From: Micrococcus terreus | GTDB taxonomy: Bacteria > Actinomycetota > Actinomycetes > Actinomycetales > Micrococcaceae | Reading direction: 5' to 3' | Length of the DNA stretch: 64,000 nt | Assembly: GCF_900116905.1 (NCBI RefSeq) | Contig: NZ_FPCG01000001.1 | Span: forward strand, 372,001-436,000 | Shown here: positions 25,569-34,743 of the stretch, in pieces | How positions within the stretch are numbered: the stretch's first letter is position 1 | Layout of the letters: each line of letters opens with the position of its first letter | Position numbers and translations under genes: made by a program | The notes under the pieces: model-generated | Told to the model about the DNA's origin: nothing | Database searches by the model: none | The model's input: only the letters and a program-made list of their open reading frames with translations

Positions 25569-26318
25569 ATGACAGAGCACCAGACCGCACCGGAGACCTC
25601 GAGCGCGCCGGCAGAGACCGCCGCTCCGAAGGACGGTGGGCATGTCGACTGGTTCACCACCTACACCGTGTTCGCCCGCGATGACCGTGGCGGCCGCGGG
25701 ACCCACACCGCCGCCGAGCATGAGCGCGCTGTGAAGGAGTACGAGTCCCTGGTGGCCGAGCTGGAGCAGGGCGGGGTGACCGTGCGCGGCACCTATGACG
25801 TCTCCGGCATGCGCGCTGACGCGGATGTCATGGTCTGGATGTACGGCCACGTGGCCGAGGACCTGCAGGCCGCCATCCGTCGTCTGCGCCGCACCGAGTT
25901 GCTCTCTGGGACCAAGATCGTGCTCTCGGCCATGGGTTCGGACCGGATGGCCGAGTTCACCAAGGACCACATCCCGGCCTTCGCCATGGGACGCAAGCCG
26001 CTGAAGTGGCTGTGCTTCTACCCGTTCGTGCGCTCCTACGACTGGTACACCCTGGAGCCCAAGGAGCGCGGCCGGATGCTGCGCGACCACGGGCTGCTGG
26101 GCCGGGAGTTCCCCATGGTGTGGGCCAACACCACCAGCGCCTTCGCCCTGAACGACTGGGAGTGGCTGCTGGGCCTGGAGGCCCCTGAGCTGAACAACCT
26201 GGTGGACATGATGCGCCACCTGCGCAACAACGAGACCCGTCACTATGTCCGTGAGGAGGTGCCCTTTTACACCGGGCGCCTGATCACCGCTGAAGAGATC
26301 GCCGAGGTGCTGTCCTGA
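25569..26318 (+). CDS. hemQ: Coproheme decarboxylase (HemQ/ChdC)
   Basis: 249 residues of the chlorite-dismutase-like family. Converts coproheme III to protoheme by peroxide-dependent oxidative decarboxylation, the last step of the coproporphyrin-dependent pathway. The key region KPLKWLCFYPFVRSYDWYTL contains the catalytic Tyr segment, and MLRDHGLLGREF holds the likely proximal haem His. ATG 25569 has AGGAG eight bases upstream; GTG 25563 is too close to it. The stop overlaps the hemH start (TGATG). Its presence identifies the haem route used here. Confidence 0.95.
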   Translation: MTEHQTAPETSSAPAETAAPKDGGHVDWFTTYTVFARDDRGGRGTHTAAEHERAVKEYESLVAELEQGGVTVRGTYDVSGMRADADVMVWMYGHVAEDLQAAIRRLRRTELLSGTKIVLSAMGSDRMAEFTKDHIPAFAMGRKPLKWLCFYPFVRSYDWYTLEPKERGRMLRDHGLLGREFPMVWANTTSAFALNDWEWLLGLEAPELNNLVDMMRHLRNNETRHYVREEVPFYTGRLITAEEIAEVLS

Positions 26319-27634
26319 TGACCGAGACCGTGAACACTCCGAACGCCGCAGATTCCGTGGAGTTCCCCCCGATCGCCGACCAGGCCGGACCGGACTATGA
26401 CCGGTTCGGCGTGATGGAGCCCAAGGCCTACGACGCCATCCTGCTCGCCTCCTTCGGTGGTCCCGAGGGTCAGGACGACGTCATCCCGTTCCTGCGCAAC
26501 GTGACCAAGGGCCGCGGCATCCCGGATGAGCGTCTGGAGGAGGTGGCCACCCACTACCGCGCCAACGGCGGGGTGAGCCCCATCAACGCCCAGAACCGTG
26601 CGCTCAAGGCCGCCCTGGAGGCCGAGCTGTCCTCCCGCGGGATCGAGCTGCCGGTGTACTGGGGCAATCGCAACTGGGACCCCTACATCCCGCAGACCCT
26701 CCAGCAGATGCACGACGACGGCCACCGCCGAGTCTTGACGGTCGCCACCTCTGCCTACTCCTGCTATTCCTCCTGCCGTCAGTACCGCGAGGACATGGGC
26801 ATGGCCCTGCGCTCCACCGGTCTGGAGGGCACGATGGACCTGGACAAGGCCCGCCAGTACTTCAATCACCCCGGATTCGTGGAGCCCTTCGCCGAGGGGC
26901 TGGCCGCCGGCCTGAAGGAGATCCGCGAGGAGCTGGCCGCTGCCGGCAAGGGGGAGGAGAACGGCGGGAAGCTGCACATCCTCTTCGCCACGCACTCCAT
27001 CCCCACCGCGGACGCCGAGGCCGCCGGACCTCGCCCGCTGGCCGCTGAGCTGTGCGAGCGCACCGGTGCCCAGCCCGGTGAGGCCAACGGCGCGGACGTG
27101 TACTCCGCCCAGCACCTGGACGTGGCCGAGCAGATCCTGGCCCGCGTGCCGGAGGCCGAGGGCGTCGAGTGGTCCCTGGTCTACCAGTCCCGCTCCGGGG
27201 CACCCCACGTGCCGTGGCTGGAGCCGGACATCAACGATGCCATGGAGGACCTCGCGCAGGGTGAGGCAGGCGCGGACGGTGCGCTGGCCGGCGTCGTGGT
27301 GGTTCCCCTGGGCTTCGTCTCGGACCACATGGAGGTGGTCTGGGACCTGGACACCGAGGCCAAGGAGACCGCCGAGGAGCTGGGGCTGGCCTTCCGCCGC
27401 ACCCCCACTCCCGGCACGCACCCGAGCTTCGTCTCCGGTCTGGTGGACATCGTGGAGGAGCGGCTGGGCACCCGTGAGGGCCGAGCGGCCGTGGGCTGCT
27501 TCGGCGCCTGGTATGACGTGTGCCGCCCGAACTGCTGCTCCAAGGTCATGCGTGACGGCACCGTGCGCCCCACCACCTCCGCCGTGGATGCGGACGTGAA
27601 GGGGACCGCCGCCGCCAGCACCGTGGAGGGCTGA
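26318..27634 (+). CDS. hemH: Coproporphyrin ferrochelatase (CpfC/HemH), with C-terminal Cys cluster
   Basis: 438 residues. Inserts Fe2+ into coproporphyrin III. Core motifs include LLASFGGPEGQDDVIPFL, VATSAYSCYSSCRQYRED and LFATHSIPTAD (active-site His). Cysteines at 149/153 and near the C-terminus (394, 402, 405, 406 in CFGAWYDVCRPNCC) match the actinobacterial ferrochelatases known to bind a [2Fe-2S] cluster. N- and C-terminal extensions are present. Translationally coupled to hemQ and followed five bases later by hemC. Confidence 0.94.
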   Translation: MTETVNTPNAADSVEFPPIADQAGPDYDRFGVMEPKAYDAILLASFGGPEGQDDVIPFLRNVTKGRGIPDERLEEVATHYRANGGVSPINAQNRALKAALEAELSSRGIELPVYWGNRNWDPYIPQTLQQMHDDGHRRVLTVATSAYSCYSSCRQYREDMGMALRSTGLEGTMDLDKARQYFNHPGFVEPFAEGLAAGLKEIREELAAAGKGEENGGKLHILFATHSIPTADAEAAGPRPLAAELCERTGAQPGEANGADVYSAQHLDVAEQILARVPEAEGVEWSLVYQSRSGAPHVPWLEPDINDAMEDLAQGEAGADGALAGVVVVPLGFVSDHMEVVWDLDTEAKETAEELGLAFRRTPTPGTHPSFVSGLVDIVEERLGTREGRAAVGCFGAWYDVCRPNCCSKVMRDGTVRPTTSAVDADVKGTAAASTVEG

Positions 27635-27639
27635 CCTGT

Positions 27640-28719
27640 ATGACCGGATTCCGCGTGGGCACCCGGGGCTCGGCCCTGGCCACCACCCAGACCACCACGG
27701 CGGCGCAGGCGCTGAGTGAGATGTCCGGGCTGGAGCACGAGCTGGTGATCATCCGCACCGAGGGTGATGTGCGCACCGGGTCCCTGGCCCAGTTGGGCGG
27801 CACCGGCGTGTTCGCCTCCGCCCTGCGCGCAGCTGTCCTGGACGGGCGGGTGGACCTGGCGGTGCACTCGCTCAAGGACCTGCCCTCCGCCCAGCCCGAG
27901 GGCCTGGTGATCGCCTCCGTGCCCGAGCGCGCCGACGTGCGGGACGCACTCTGCGCCCGGGACGGCCTGACGCTGGCCGAGCTGCCGGAGGGGGCCAAGA
28001 TCGGCACCGGCTCCCCGCGCCGGGTGGCCCAGCTGCTGGCCGTGCGCCCGGACCTGCAGATGGTGGACATCCGCGGGAACGTGCAGACCCGGCTGGCCCG
28101 GGTGCCGGGACTCGAGCACCATGACGACAACGCCCCGGCCGCCGCGGGCTCCCCGCGCGGGGACCTGGACGCCGTGGTGCTGGCCTGCGCCGGGCTGGAC
28201 CGCCTGGGCATGGGGTGGGCCATCACCGAACGGCTGGCCCCCACCGTCATGCTCCCGGCGCCCGGTCAGGGTGCGCTGGCGCTGGAGACCCGTCCGGTGA
28301 CGGCCGAGGTCCCGGGCGCCGGCGGTTCTGCGGCGGATCAGCCCGCGGCCGACCGGCTGGCCCGGGCGCTGGCCGAGTACGACGACCCCGCCACCCGTCT
28401 GCAGGTCACCGCCGAACGCGGGCTGATGGAGCGTCTGGAGGCCGGCTGCGCCGCGCCCCTGGGTGCCCTGGCCCGGGTGGAGCGGCCCGAGGACGCCGAC
28501 GAGCAGAGCCCGGCACGGCTGGTGCTGCACGCCGTGGTGGCCTCCTTGGACGGGACCCGGATGCTGCGCAAGCACGCCTCCGTGGAGCTGGCCGAGGTGC
28601 GGATCCGTCACGAGGACGGCACCCCGGACGTGGGCGTGCTCTCCGCCGCACGCCAGCTGGGTGTGGACGTGGCCGAGCAGCTGCTGGCCGACGGCGCGGA
28701 CCTGCTCGACCGAGCCTGA
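27640..28719 (+). CDS. hemC: Hydroxymethylbilane synthase (porphobilinogen deaminase)
   Basis: 359 residues. Polymerises four porphobilinogens on a dipyrromethane cofactor. N-terminal GTRGSALATTQTTT, LGGTGVFASAL, AVHSLKDLP, IGTGSPRR and DIRGNVQTRL are all conserved; the cofactor-attaching Cys lies in LEAGCAAPLGA. Small insertions (PAAAGSPRGD and a Gly/Ala-rich stretch) lengthen it relative to the usual 310 residues. Part of the hemQ-H-C-D unit. Confidence 0.95.
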   Translation: MTGFRVGTRGSALATTQTTTAAQALSEMSGLEHELVIIRTEGDVRTGSLAQLGGTGVFASALRAAVLDGRVDLAVHSLKDLPSAQPEGLVIASVPERADVRDALCARDGLTLAELPEGAKIGTGSPRRVAQLLAVRPDLQMVDIRGNVQTRLARVPGLEHHDDNAPAAAGSPRGDLDAVVLACAGLDRLGMGWAITERLAPTVMLPAPGQGALALETRPVTAEVPGAGGSAADQPAADRLARALAEYDDPATRLQVTAERGLMERLEAGCAAPLGALARVERPEDADEQSPARLVLHAVVASLDGTRMLRKHASVELAEVRIRHEDGTPDVGVLSAARQLGVDVAEQLLADGADLLDRA

Positions 28720-28728
28720 GCGGCCACC

Positions 28729-29529
28729 ATGGACCCGGATCCGCAGGGCGGCGCCATGCCGGTGGTCCTGACCCGTCAGCCGGTGCAGGCCGGACGGCTG
28801 GAGCAGGACCTGCGCGAGGCCGGGCACCCGGTGCGGTTCCTGCCGCTGACCGACTTCGAGATCCCGTCTGACCGCAGCGGCCTGCAGGCGTGCTTGGAGC
28901 GGCTGGGTGCGGGGGAGTACGCCTGGCTGCTGCTCACCAGCCCCAACTCCGCACGCGCCCTGGCCCGTGCCGGGTGGAACGGCTCGCTGCCGCACGGCAC
29001 CCGGGTGGCGGTCACCGGCCCGGGGACGGCCCGCGTGCTGGAGCAGATGGGGTGCCGGGTCGCCCCGTGGATGCCCGACGGCGACCAGTCGGCTGCCGGG
29101 ATCGTGGCCGAGTTCCCGGCGGGGCCGGGTGGGAGGATCCTGCTGCCGCAGTCCCAGCTGGCCAGCGACGAGGTGCCCTCTGGGCTGGACGCTGCAGGGT
29201 GGAGCGTGGAGCGGGTGGAGGCGTACCGGACGGTTCCCTATCCGGCCGATCCGGAGCTGCGTCTGCTCGCCGGGACGGGCGAGACGTCTGCCGGGGACCG
29301 GGATGTGGTGGGCCCGGAGGATCTGGAGGGCGCCGTCGTCGTGCTCACCAGCCCGAGCGCTGTGCGCGAGGTGGCCCGGCAGGCCCGGGGGAGCCTGGAG
29401 GGGGTGCACTGGGTGGCGATCGGGCAGCCGACGCGCCGGGCAGCCGAGCAGGCCGGCCTGCCGCTGCTGGGGACCGCACGGACACCGGACGCCCGGGGGA
29501 TCCTGGACGTGCTCCGGGGCGTGCGGTGA
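28729..29529 (+). CDS. hemD: Uroporphyrinogen-III synthase
   Basis: 266 residues. Cyclises hydroxymethylbilane with D-ring inversion. The family is poorly conserved, but VVLTRQPVQAGRLEQDLREA, LLLTSPNSARAL, VAVTGPGTARVL and ILLPQSQLASDEV match the HemD pattern, and the position directly after hemC supports it. Not fused to a SAM-dependent methyltransferase. Its stop overlaps the start of the ASCH-methyltransferase gene (GTGA). Confidence 0.9.
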   Translation: MDPDPQGGAMPVVLTRQPVQAGRLEQDLREAGHPVRFLPLTDFEIPSDRSGLQACLERLGAGEYAWLLLTSPNSARALARAGWNGSLPHGTRVAVTGPGTARVLEQMGCRVAPWMPDGDQSAAGIVAEFPAGPGGRILLPQSQLASDEVPSGLDAAGWSVERVEAYRTVPYPADPELRLLAGTGETSAGDRDVVGPEDLEGAVVVLTSPSAVREVARQARGSLEGVHWVAIGQPTRRAAEQAGLPLLGTARTPDARGILDVLRGVR

Positions 29530-30860
29530 CGGAGCTGCCTCGGGAGGAGTTCGCGAATCCGGGGCCGCTGCGTGATGCCCTGGTGGCGGCGATCCTGGAC
29601 GGGACGAAGACGAGCACCACCTCCCTGCACGCCGACTATGCCGCTGAAGGCGAGGTGTTGCCGCAGGCGGGCGGCCGGGGCGCGGTGGTGGACTCGGCTG
29701 ACCAGGTGGTGGCGGTGATCGAGACGACCGCTGTGGACGTGGTGCGCCTGGCCGAGGTGCCGTGGGAGCATGCGCGTGCCGAGGGTGAGGGGCACCGCAC
29801 GGTGGCCGAGTGGCGCTGTGACCATGAGCGGTTCTGGGCCGAGTGTGGGGTGGCCGTGGATGACGACACCCTGGTGGTGCTGCAGGCCTTCCGGGTGGTG
29901 GAGATCCTCCAGGGGGATACAGCTGACCTGACCCGGCGGCGGTACCGGCGGCGGGCTCAGGAGTACACGGATCAGCTGGGGGCCATGGACGCCGTCGCCG
30001 AACCGGACCGCGTGCTGGTGGAGCGGTGGGCGCAGACCGTGCAGGGCCGGATCCTGGACGCCGGGTGCGGGCCCGGACACTGGACCGGGCACCTGGCAGG
30101 GCTCGGCCATGACGTGGTGGGCATGGATCCGGTGGAAGAGTTCGTGGCGCATGCACGCCTGGCACATCCCCGCGTCCCGTTCCGCGTGGGCTCGTTCGAG
30201 GACCTGCCGGACGGGGAGACCTACGGCGGAGTCCTCTCCTGGTATTCGCTGATCCACCTGCCCCCGAGCGAGGTGAGGGAGACTCTGGCCCGGTTCCGAG
30301 ACACGGTGCCCTACGGCGGGTCCGTGCTGCTGGGGTTCTTCACGGCCGACGAGCTGGAACCGTTCGATCACCTGGTGGCCCCGGCGTGGGTGTGGCCGGT
30401 GGAGCAGATGATCGAGCTGCTGGAGGAGCACGAGTTCGAGGTGCTCCACCAGGAGCGGCGGCAGGACCCCGGCGTTCGGCGCGAGCATGCTGTGGTGGTC
30501 GCCGTGCACCGTCGCACGCGAGGGTTCCATGCGAGCGGCCCCCAGCGCCTCCGGATGTTCAACGAGTATGGCGTGGACTGGCCGTTCTGGGACGACGACG
30601 GGCCGATGGACGTCGATGACCTGCCCCTGCCGGAGGAGCTGACCTCGCGCGTGCTGAGGTGGGCGGCAGGCTTCAACGACGAGTTCGACTGGGACCGGGG
30701 GTGGCCCAGTGCCGCGCAGCGGGATGCGCACGTGGCTGAGGGGCATCAGCTGTTCCGTGAGGTCCAGGCCGCTCTGCCGGCACACCTCACCGTCGAACTG
30801 GACCTCTGGGAGACGATCGTGGCGCCACCGGGATCGGTCAGCCCGCCGCGTGGACGATGA
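29526..30860 (+). CDS. Three-part fusion: ASCH domain, SAM methyltransferase, and unknown C-terminal domain
   Basis: 444 residues. Residues about 1-130 resemble a YhfF-type ASCH domain (LVAAILDGTKTSTTSLHADY, WRCDHERFWAE), a fold linked to RNA or modified-nucleoside binding. Residues about 145-325 are a class I methyltransferase with ILDAGCGPGHWTGHLAGLGH and VVGMDPVEEF. The last 105 residues (from RLRMFNEYGVDWPFWDDDG) form an acidic, Trp-rich region of unknown function. The gene overlaps the hemD stop, so it may be translated with the haem genes although no haem role is evident. Substrate unknown; no interruption is seen across the domain joins. Confidence 0.72.
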   Translation: MTELPREEFANPGPLRDALVAAILDGTKTSTTSLHADYAAEGEVLPQAGGRGAVVDSADQVVAVIETTAVDVVRLAEVPWEHARAEGEGHRTVAEWRCDHERFWAECGVAVDDDTLVVLQAFRVVEILQGDTADLTRRRYRRRAQEYTDQLGAMDAVAEPDRVLVERWAQTVQGRILDAGCGPGHWTGHLAGLGHDVVGMDPVEEFVAHARLAHPRVPFRVGSFEDLPDGETYGGVLSWYSLIHLPPSEVRETLARFRDTVPYGGSVLLGFFTADELEPFDHLVAPAWVWPVEQMIELLEEHEFEVLHQERRQDPGVRREHAVVVAVHRRTRGFHASGPQRLRMFNEYGVDWPFWDDDGPMDVDDLPLPEELTSRVLRWAAGFNDEFDWDRGWPSAAQRDAHVAEGHQLFREVQAALPAHLTVELDLWETIVAPPGSVSPPRGR

Positions 30861-31004
30861 ACAGGTCACGCTCAGCGCAGCCATTGCCGCGAGCGATCCC
30901 CTCGTGGTTCCCCGGTTCGCGATAACCACCACCGAAGCTGCGATGCGCATGGCTCACTGTCCCACGTGCGGGGCCGCAGGGGACGTGCCAGGGCCGGGCG
31001 GATG

Positions 31005-31018
31005 TAGCGTCTGTGAGC
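31005..31018 (+). promoter_or_regulatory. -10 box (TAGCGT) before the GNAT gene
   Basis: TAGCGT at 31005-31010, eight bases before ATG 31019. This favours ATG 31019 (or 31022) over GTG 31013, which is too close to the box. Confidence 0.4.
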
Positions 31019-31558
31019 ATGATGGTCACTCTGGAGCCCCTGGATGTCATGCGCGACCGCAGGCAGCTCGTGCAGTTTTTGACCGCGAACGCTTTCCCGT
31101 TCCACGTTCATGCGGGTGTGACCGAGGAGGAGGTGGAACGGGCGATCTTCGCAGGGCGCTTCACCGGAGACGGTGTGGAGACGCACTGGGTGGTCGATGT
31201 GCCAGGCGAGCGCACGGGGCTGGTGATCTTCCAGGACCTGGCCGACGAGACGGCGATGCTCGATCTGCGGATCGCCGAGGGCCGCCGCGGCCAGGGGCTG
31301 GGCCGTGCTGCGCTGAGGTCCGCCGCCGACTGGCTGTTCACCCACCACGCCCACGTGACCCGTTTCGAGGGGAACACCCGGGCGGACAACGCGGCCATGC
31401 GCCGCACCTTCACCGTCTGCGGGTGGGTCCAGGAGGCGCACTACCGCCAGGCGTGGCCGGTGGCCGGCGGTCCTGCCGCCGACTCGGTGGCCTATTCGAT
31501 CCTGCGCTCGGACTGGCGGAACGGCACCGTCACGCCCGTGCCGTGGGACGGGCGCTGA
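31019..31558 (+). CDS. GNAT-family N-acetyltransferase
   Basis: 179 residues. The acetyl-CoA binding motif A is LDLRIAEGRRGQGLGRAAL (RxxGxG/A), and NTRADNAAMRRTFTVCGW is the usual motif B region. The substrate may be a protein N-terminus or a small amine and cannot be read from sequence. The start was set by a leaderless promoter pattern. The MFS gene converges on it with an 10-bp gap. Confidence 0.85.
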   Translation: MMVTLEPLDVMRDRRQLVQFLTANAFPFHVHAGVTEEEVERAIFAGRFTGDGVETHWVVDVPGERTGLVIFQDLADETAMLDLRIAEGRRGQGLGRAALRSAADWLFTHHAHVTRFEGNTRADNAAMRRTFTVCGWVQEAHYRQAWPVAGGPAADSVAYSILRSDWRNGTVTPVPWDGR

Positions 31559-31568
31559 CGCCGGCGGC

Positions 31569-33137
31569 TCACACCCGCACCGGCGCTTCCGGGGTCACGC
31601 GGTCTGAGAACGCACGCCGGGGCACGAACAGCAGCAGCACCGCGGCCACCAGAGCCGTGGACGCGCACACGATCCACACGGTCAGGTACCCGGTGAAGGA
31701 TCCGGCGGTCCCACCGTCCACCCCGTCCACCACGCCGCCCACTCCGGCCGCTCCGGTGGCCAGTGCCAGCCCGAACACGCACGAGGCCACCGCCCCGCCC
31801 ACGGTCTTCACCGAGTTCGTCAGCCCCGTGGCCACCCCCGTCTGCTCGGCCGGGGCTGCGGCCACCGCAGCGGAGGGCAGGGAGGCCACCAGCGCGCCGG
31901 ACCCCAGCCCCACGATCACCATGTTGATCATCACCTGGTCCGTGGAGTGGCGGAACGGCAGGAACATGGCGAACCCCGCGGCCACGCACAGGCAGGCGAT
32001 TACCAGCGCCCACCGCGGCGTGGTCAGCCGGGACACCAGCGGCAGCAGCAGCGCGCCAACCACCATGGCCACCAGGTACACCCCGATGATCAGCGAGGTC
32101 TGGAACCCCGTGGTCCCCAGTCCGTACCCGTACACGCTCGGATCCGTCCGCGCGAACGTGGACAGCGGGGCCTGCGCCCCCAGCACGGAGACGCCGAACA
32201 GGCCCGCCGTGGCGAACACCGGCCAGAGCGCGGGGTCGGCGAACATCCGCACATCGATCATGGGGTCCGGGTGGACCCGCTCGTGCCGGATGAACACCCC
32301 CAGCCACCACAGTCCCAGCGCCACCATCACGACGGCGGCCCAGAACCCCAGGTGCCCGGCGTCCAGTCCGGTGCCGCGCACCACGAACAGTGCACCGAGC
32401 AGCATCACCAGGGACAGGGTGACCAGCACCAGGCCGCGGGTGTCGAAGGCGTCCCGGCTGAAGTTCTCCAGGCGCGCGCCCGGGGTCTCCTCCACGCCCA
32501 GCAGGATCACCACCCAGCAGATCCCCACGATCACCGCCGGAACCGCCAGCACCACCTGCAGAGGCAGTGCGTCCACCAGGGCCCCGGCGGACAGGGCGCC
32601 GGCGATCGCACCGAGCTCCAGTGCCCCCACCAGCACGGCTGCCGCGCGGCGGGTCACCGTGGCCGGGCCCACCTGGGCCAGTGCCGAGGCCCCGGCCAGC
32701 CCCTCGCGCTGCTGGTGCACCGTGCGGATGTAGATCAGCGCGATCTCCAGGGGCAGCCACACCACATAGAACCCCTGCAGCGCCCAGGCGATCAGGAACA
32801 GCCAGAACACCGGGGCCACCACCAGGGCCACCGAGGCCAGGAAGGTGACCGCCGTGGACCACAGCAGCACCCGGCGGTGCCCCACCAGATCGCCCAGCTT
32901 GGACAGCACCGGCACCACCAGGGCCGAGAGCATCAACTGGCTTCCTTCCAGCCAGTTCACATCTGCGTCATGGATGCCCAGGTGCCGGGCGATGTCCGTC
33001 AGCAGCGGGGTGTAGTACCCCTGCAGCACCCCGGAGGTGAACTCCACGAACGCCAGGAACCCCACCACGGCGGCCAGCCCGCCGAACAGCAGTGCGCGGC
33101 GCGAGTGAGGCCGCTCGGCCCCGCTCCGCAGGTCCAT
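31569..33137 (-). CDS. MFS transporter, 14-span DHA2-like
   Basis: 522 residues with roughly fourteen hydrophobic segments. Motif A is SKLGDLVGHRRVLL between helices 2 and 3. The length and the late GLTNSVKTVGGAVASCVFGL segment resemble DHA2 drug:H+ antiporters. Substrate unknown. ATG 33137 overlaps the stop of the upstream M20 peptidase gene (ATGA), so transporter and peptidase are probably co-expressed. Confidence 0.85.
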   Translation of the reverse strand: MDLRSGAERPHSRRALLFGGLAAVVGFLAFVEFTSGVLQGYYTPLLTDIARHLGIHDADVNWLEGSQLMLSALVVPVLSKLGDLVGHRRVLLWSTAVTFLASVALVVAPVFWLFLIAWALQGFYVVWLPLEIALIYIRTVHQQREGLAGASALAQVGPATVTRRAAAVLVGALELGAIAGALSAGALVDALPLQVVLAVPAVIVGICWVVILLGVEETPGARLENFSRDAFDTRGLVLVTLSLVMLLGALFVVRGTGLDAGHLGFWAAVVMVALGLWWLGVFIRHERVHPDPMIDVRMFADPALWPVFATAGLFGVSVLGAQAPLSTFARTDPSVYGYGLGTTGFQTSLIIGVYLVAMVVGALLLPLVSRLTTPRWALVIACLCVAAGFAMFLPFRHSTDQVMINMVIVGLGSGALVASLPSAAVAAAPAEQTGVATGLTNSVKTVGGAVASCVFGLALATGAAGVGGVVDGVDGGTAGSFTGYLTVWIVCASTALVAAVLLLFVPRRAFSDRVTPEAPVRV

Positions 33138-34585
33138 CACGCCTGGCCCTGACCGGACGCGCCGAACTCTCCACCACGGCCGGTGATCAGGGCACGGTGG
33201 AACAGCTCCCCGCGCTCCAACGAGTCCACGCTGACCCACTCGTTCTCCCCGTGGATCCCGGTCCGCTGCTCGGCGCTCATCTGCAGCGGCGCGAACCGGT
33301 ACACGTTGCGGCACCAAGTGTGGAAGTGCCGGGAGTCGGTGGCGGCCATCAGCAGGTAGGGCACGGCGGTGGCCTCCGGCCAGGAGATCCCGACGGCGTC
33401 ACGCACCGAGGCGAACGCCTCGCCCTCCGCGGGGGATTCAGGGGAGGGGCCATGTCCGTCCGAGGTCTCGATCCGGATGTCCGGGTCCTTGATCCGCCGG
33501 CGCAGCCCGTCGATCACCGACTCCACGGTGTCCCCGGGGGCGATCCGGCAGTTCAGGGTGGCGGTGGCCTCATCGGGCAGGACGTTGTCCGCCGAGCCGG
33601 CCTGCAGCCGGGTGACCGCCACGGTGGTGCGGACCAGGGCCGCCGCCTCCCCGCCCATCGCCGCCAAGGCGCGGGCGGTCACGGGACCTGCCTGAGCCGC
33701 CGTCGGGAGGATCTTGGAGGCCGCGCCTGAGGTGAGCGGGGCGAAGGCACCCAGCATGGCCGCCGTCGTGCTGTTCAACCGGGCGGTGAAGGGAGACCGT
33801 TCGATCCTGCGTAGGGCACGCAGCAGGCGCGAGACCGGGGTCTGGGCGGGCGGGGAGGAGGCGTGACCGCCGCCGCCGGTGGCCGTGAGGCGGACCGTGA
33901 GCACGCCCTTCTCAGCCAGGCCGATCATGGCGCAGGTGCCGTCCACGAAGCTCAGCGGGGAGTCGGTGACCGCACCGCCCTCGTCCAGCACCAGCCAGGG
34001 CTGGGCTCCGTTGAGCTCGGTGCGGATGAGCTCGGAGATGGCCACAGCGTCGGTGCCCTGGACCTCCTCGTCTCCGCCCAGGACGAGCCAGACGTCGTGC
34101 GCGGGGGTGAAACCGGCGGCCAGGAGGTTCTCCACCGCGTCCAGCAGGACCACGAGCGGGCCCTTGTCATCCAGCGCGCCGCGCCCGCACACGGCGGGGC
34201 CGGTCTCGGTGGTGAAGTGCTCGCCGGTGACGGGCGGGTGGTCCAGCAGCTGCCCGGCGAACGGGCCGGACTGCCAGCCGGTGCGCTGCCACTGGGTGGG
34301 TGCGGGGACCACGTCCCAGTGGGCCATCAGGACCAACGGCTCCGTGGGGGAGGTGCCGCGCCAGTGGAAGAGCAGTCCGGTGCCGTCCACGATCCGCCGG
34401 TCCAGCCGTTCGTGGATCAGCGGGTAGAGCCGGGCCAGCTCCTGCGGGAAGCGGATGAACGCGTCCGTGTGCTCGCGCCGTTCGGCCGAGACCGTGGGGA
34501 TGCGCAACAGCGTGGCCAGCCGGTCGGCGATCCCGGGACGCGGGGTGATCTGCGTGCTGGAGCCTGGGTGCGAGTGGAGGTCCAT
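33137..34585 (-). CDS. M20-family metallopeptidase (carboxypeptidase S-like)
   Basis: 482 residues. Two-zinc amidohydrolase; the ligands are visible in MAHWDVVP (His, Asp), GRGALDDKGP (Asp) and GGDEEVQG (Glu pair). A dimerisation domain lies between about residues 215 and 360. The CPS1/PM20D1-like arrangement (FHWRG, LVLMAHWDVVP) suggests hydrolysis of dipeptides or N-acyl amino acids; the substrate is not determined. TAAGCT six bases upstream of ATG 34585 gives a leaderless start. Confidence 0.9.
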   Translation of the reverse strand: MDLHSHPGSSTQITPRPGIADRLATLLRIPTVSAERREHTDAFIRFPQELARLYPLIHERLDRRIVDGTGLLFHWRGTSPTEPLVLMAHWDVVPAPTQWQRTGWQSGPFAGQLLDHPPVTGEHFTTETGPAVCGRGALDDKGPLVVLLDAVENLLAAGFTPAHDVWLVLGGDEEVQGTDAVAISELIRTELNGAQPWLVLDEGGAVTDSPLSFVDGTCAMIGLAEKGVLTVRLTATGGGGHASSPPAQTPVSRLLRALRRIERSPFTARLNSTTAAMLGAFAPLTSGAASKILPTAAQAGPVTARALAAMGGEAAALVRTTVAVTRLQAGSADNVLPDEATATLNCRIAPGDTVESVIDGLRRRIKDPDIRIETSDGHGPSPESPAEGEAFASVRDAVGISWPEATAVPYLLMAATDSRHFHTWCRNVYRFAPLQMSAEQRTGIHGENEWVSVDSLERGELFHRALITGRGGEFGASGQGQA

Positions 34586-34597
34586 GCCCCGAGCTTA
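34586..34597 (-). promoter_or_regulatory. -10 box (TAAGCT) of the M20 peptidase/MFS operon
   Basis: TAAGCT on the minus strand at 34597-34592, six bases before ATG 34585. Confidence 0.4.
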
Positions 34598-34663
34598 GTG
34601 TGGCGTGGGCCACGGGGGAGCGGGTGGGCGGGCGGGCCGCTGGGGTGGGGACCTGTTCGCTCT

Positions 34664-34723
34664 ACCCCCTTCCCGGGACAACCTGAGGTCGAATTCGGGC
34701 TCGGTGTGTCCTGGGAAGGGGGT
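34664..34723 (-). terminator. Hairpin terminator of the NYN-LOTUS gene
   Basis: Arms 34664-34680 and 34707-34723 (ACCCCCTTCCC core) pair over 17 positions with one mismatch and a 26-nt loop, just downstream of the NYN gene. Confidence 0.65.
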
Positions 34724-34743
34724 GGACACGTCTGGAGTGGCGC

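Noticed and set aside
27181-30165. A 994-codon open frame on the minus strand
   Set aside because: It is antisense to hemH, hemC and hemD, whose motifs are all intact. Its Pro/Arg/His-rich composition is typical of a high-GC shadow frame.
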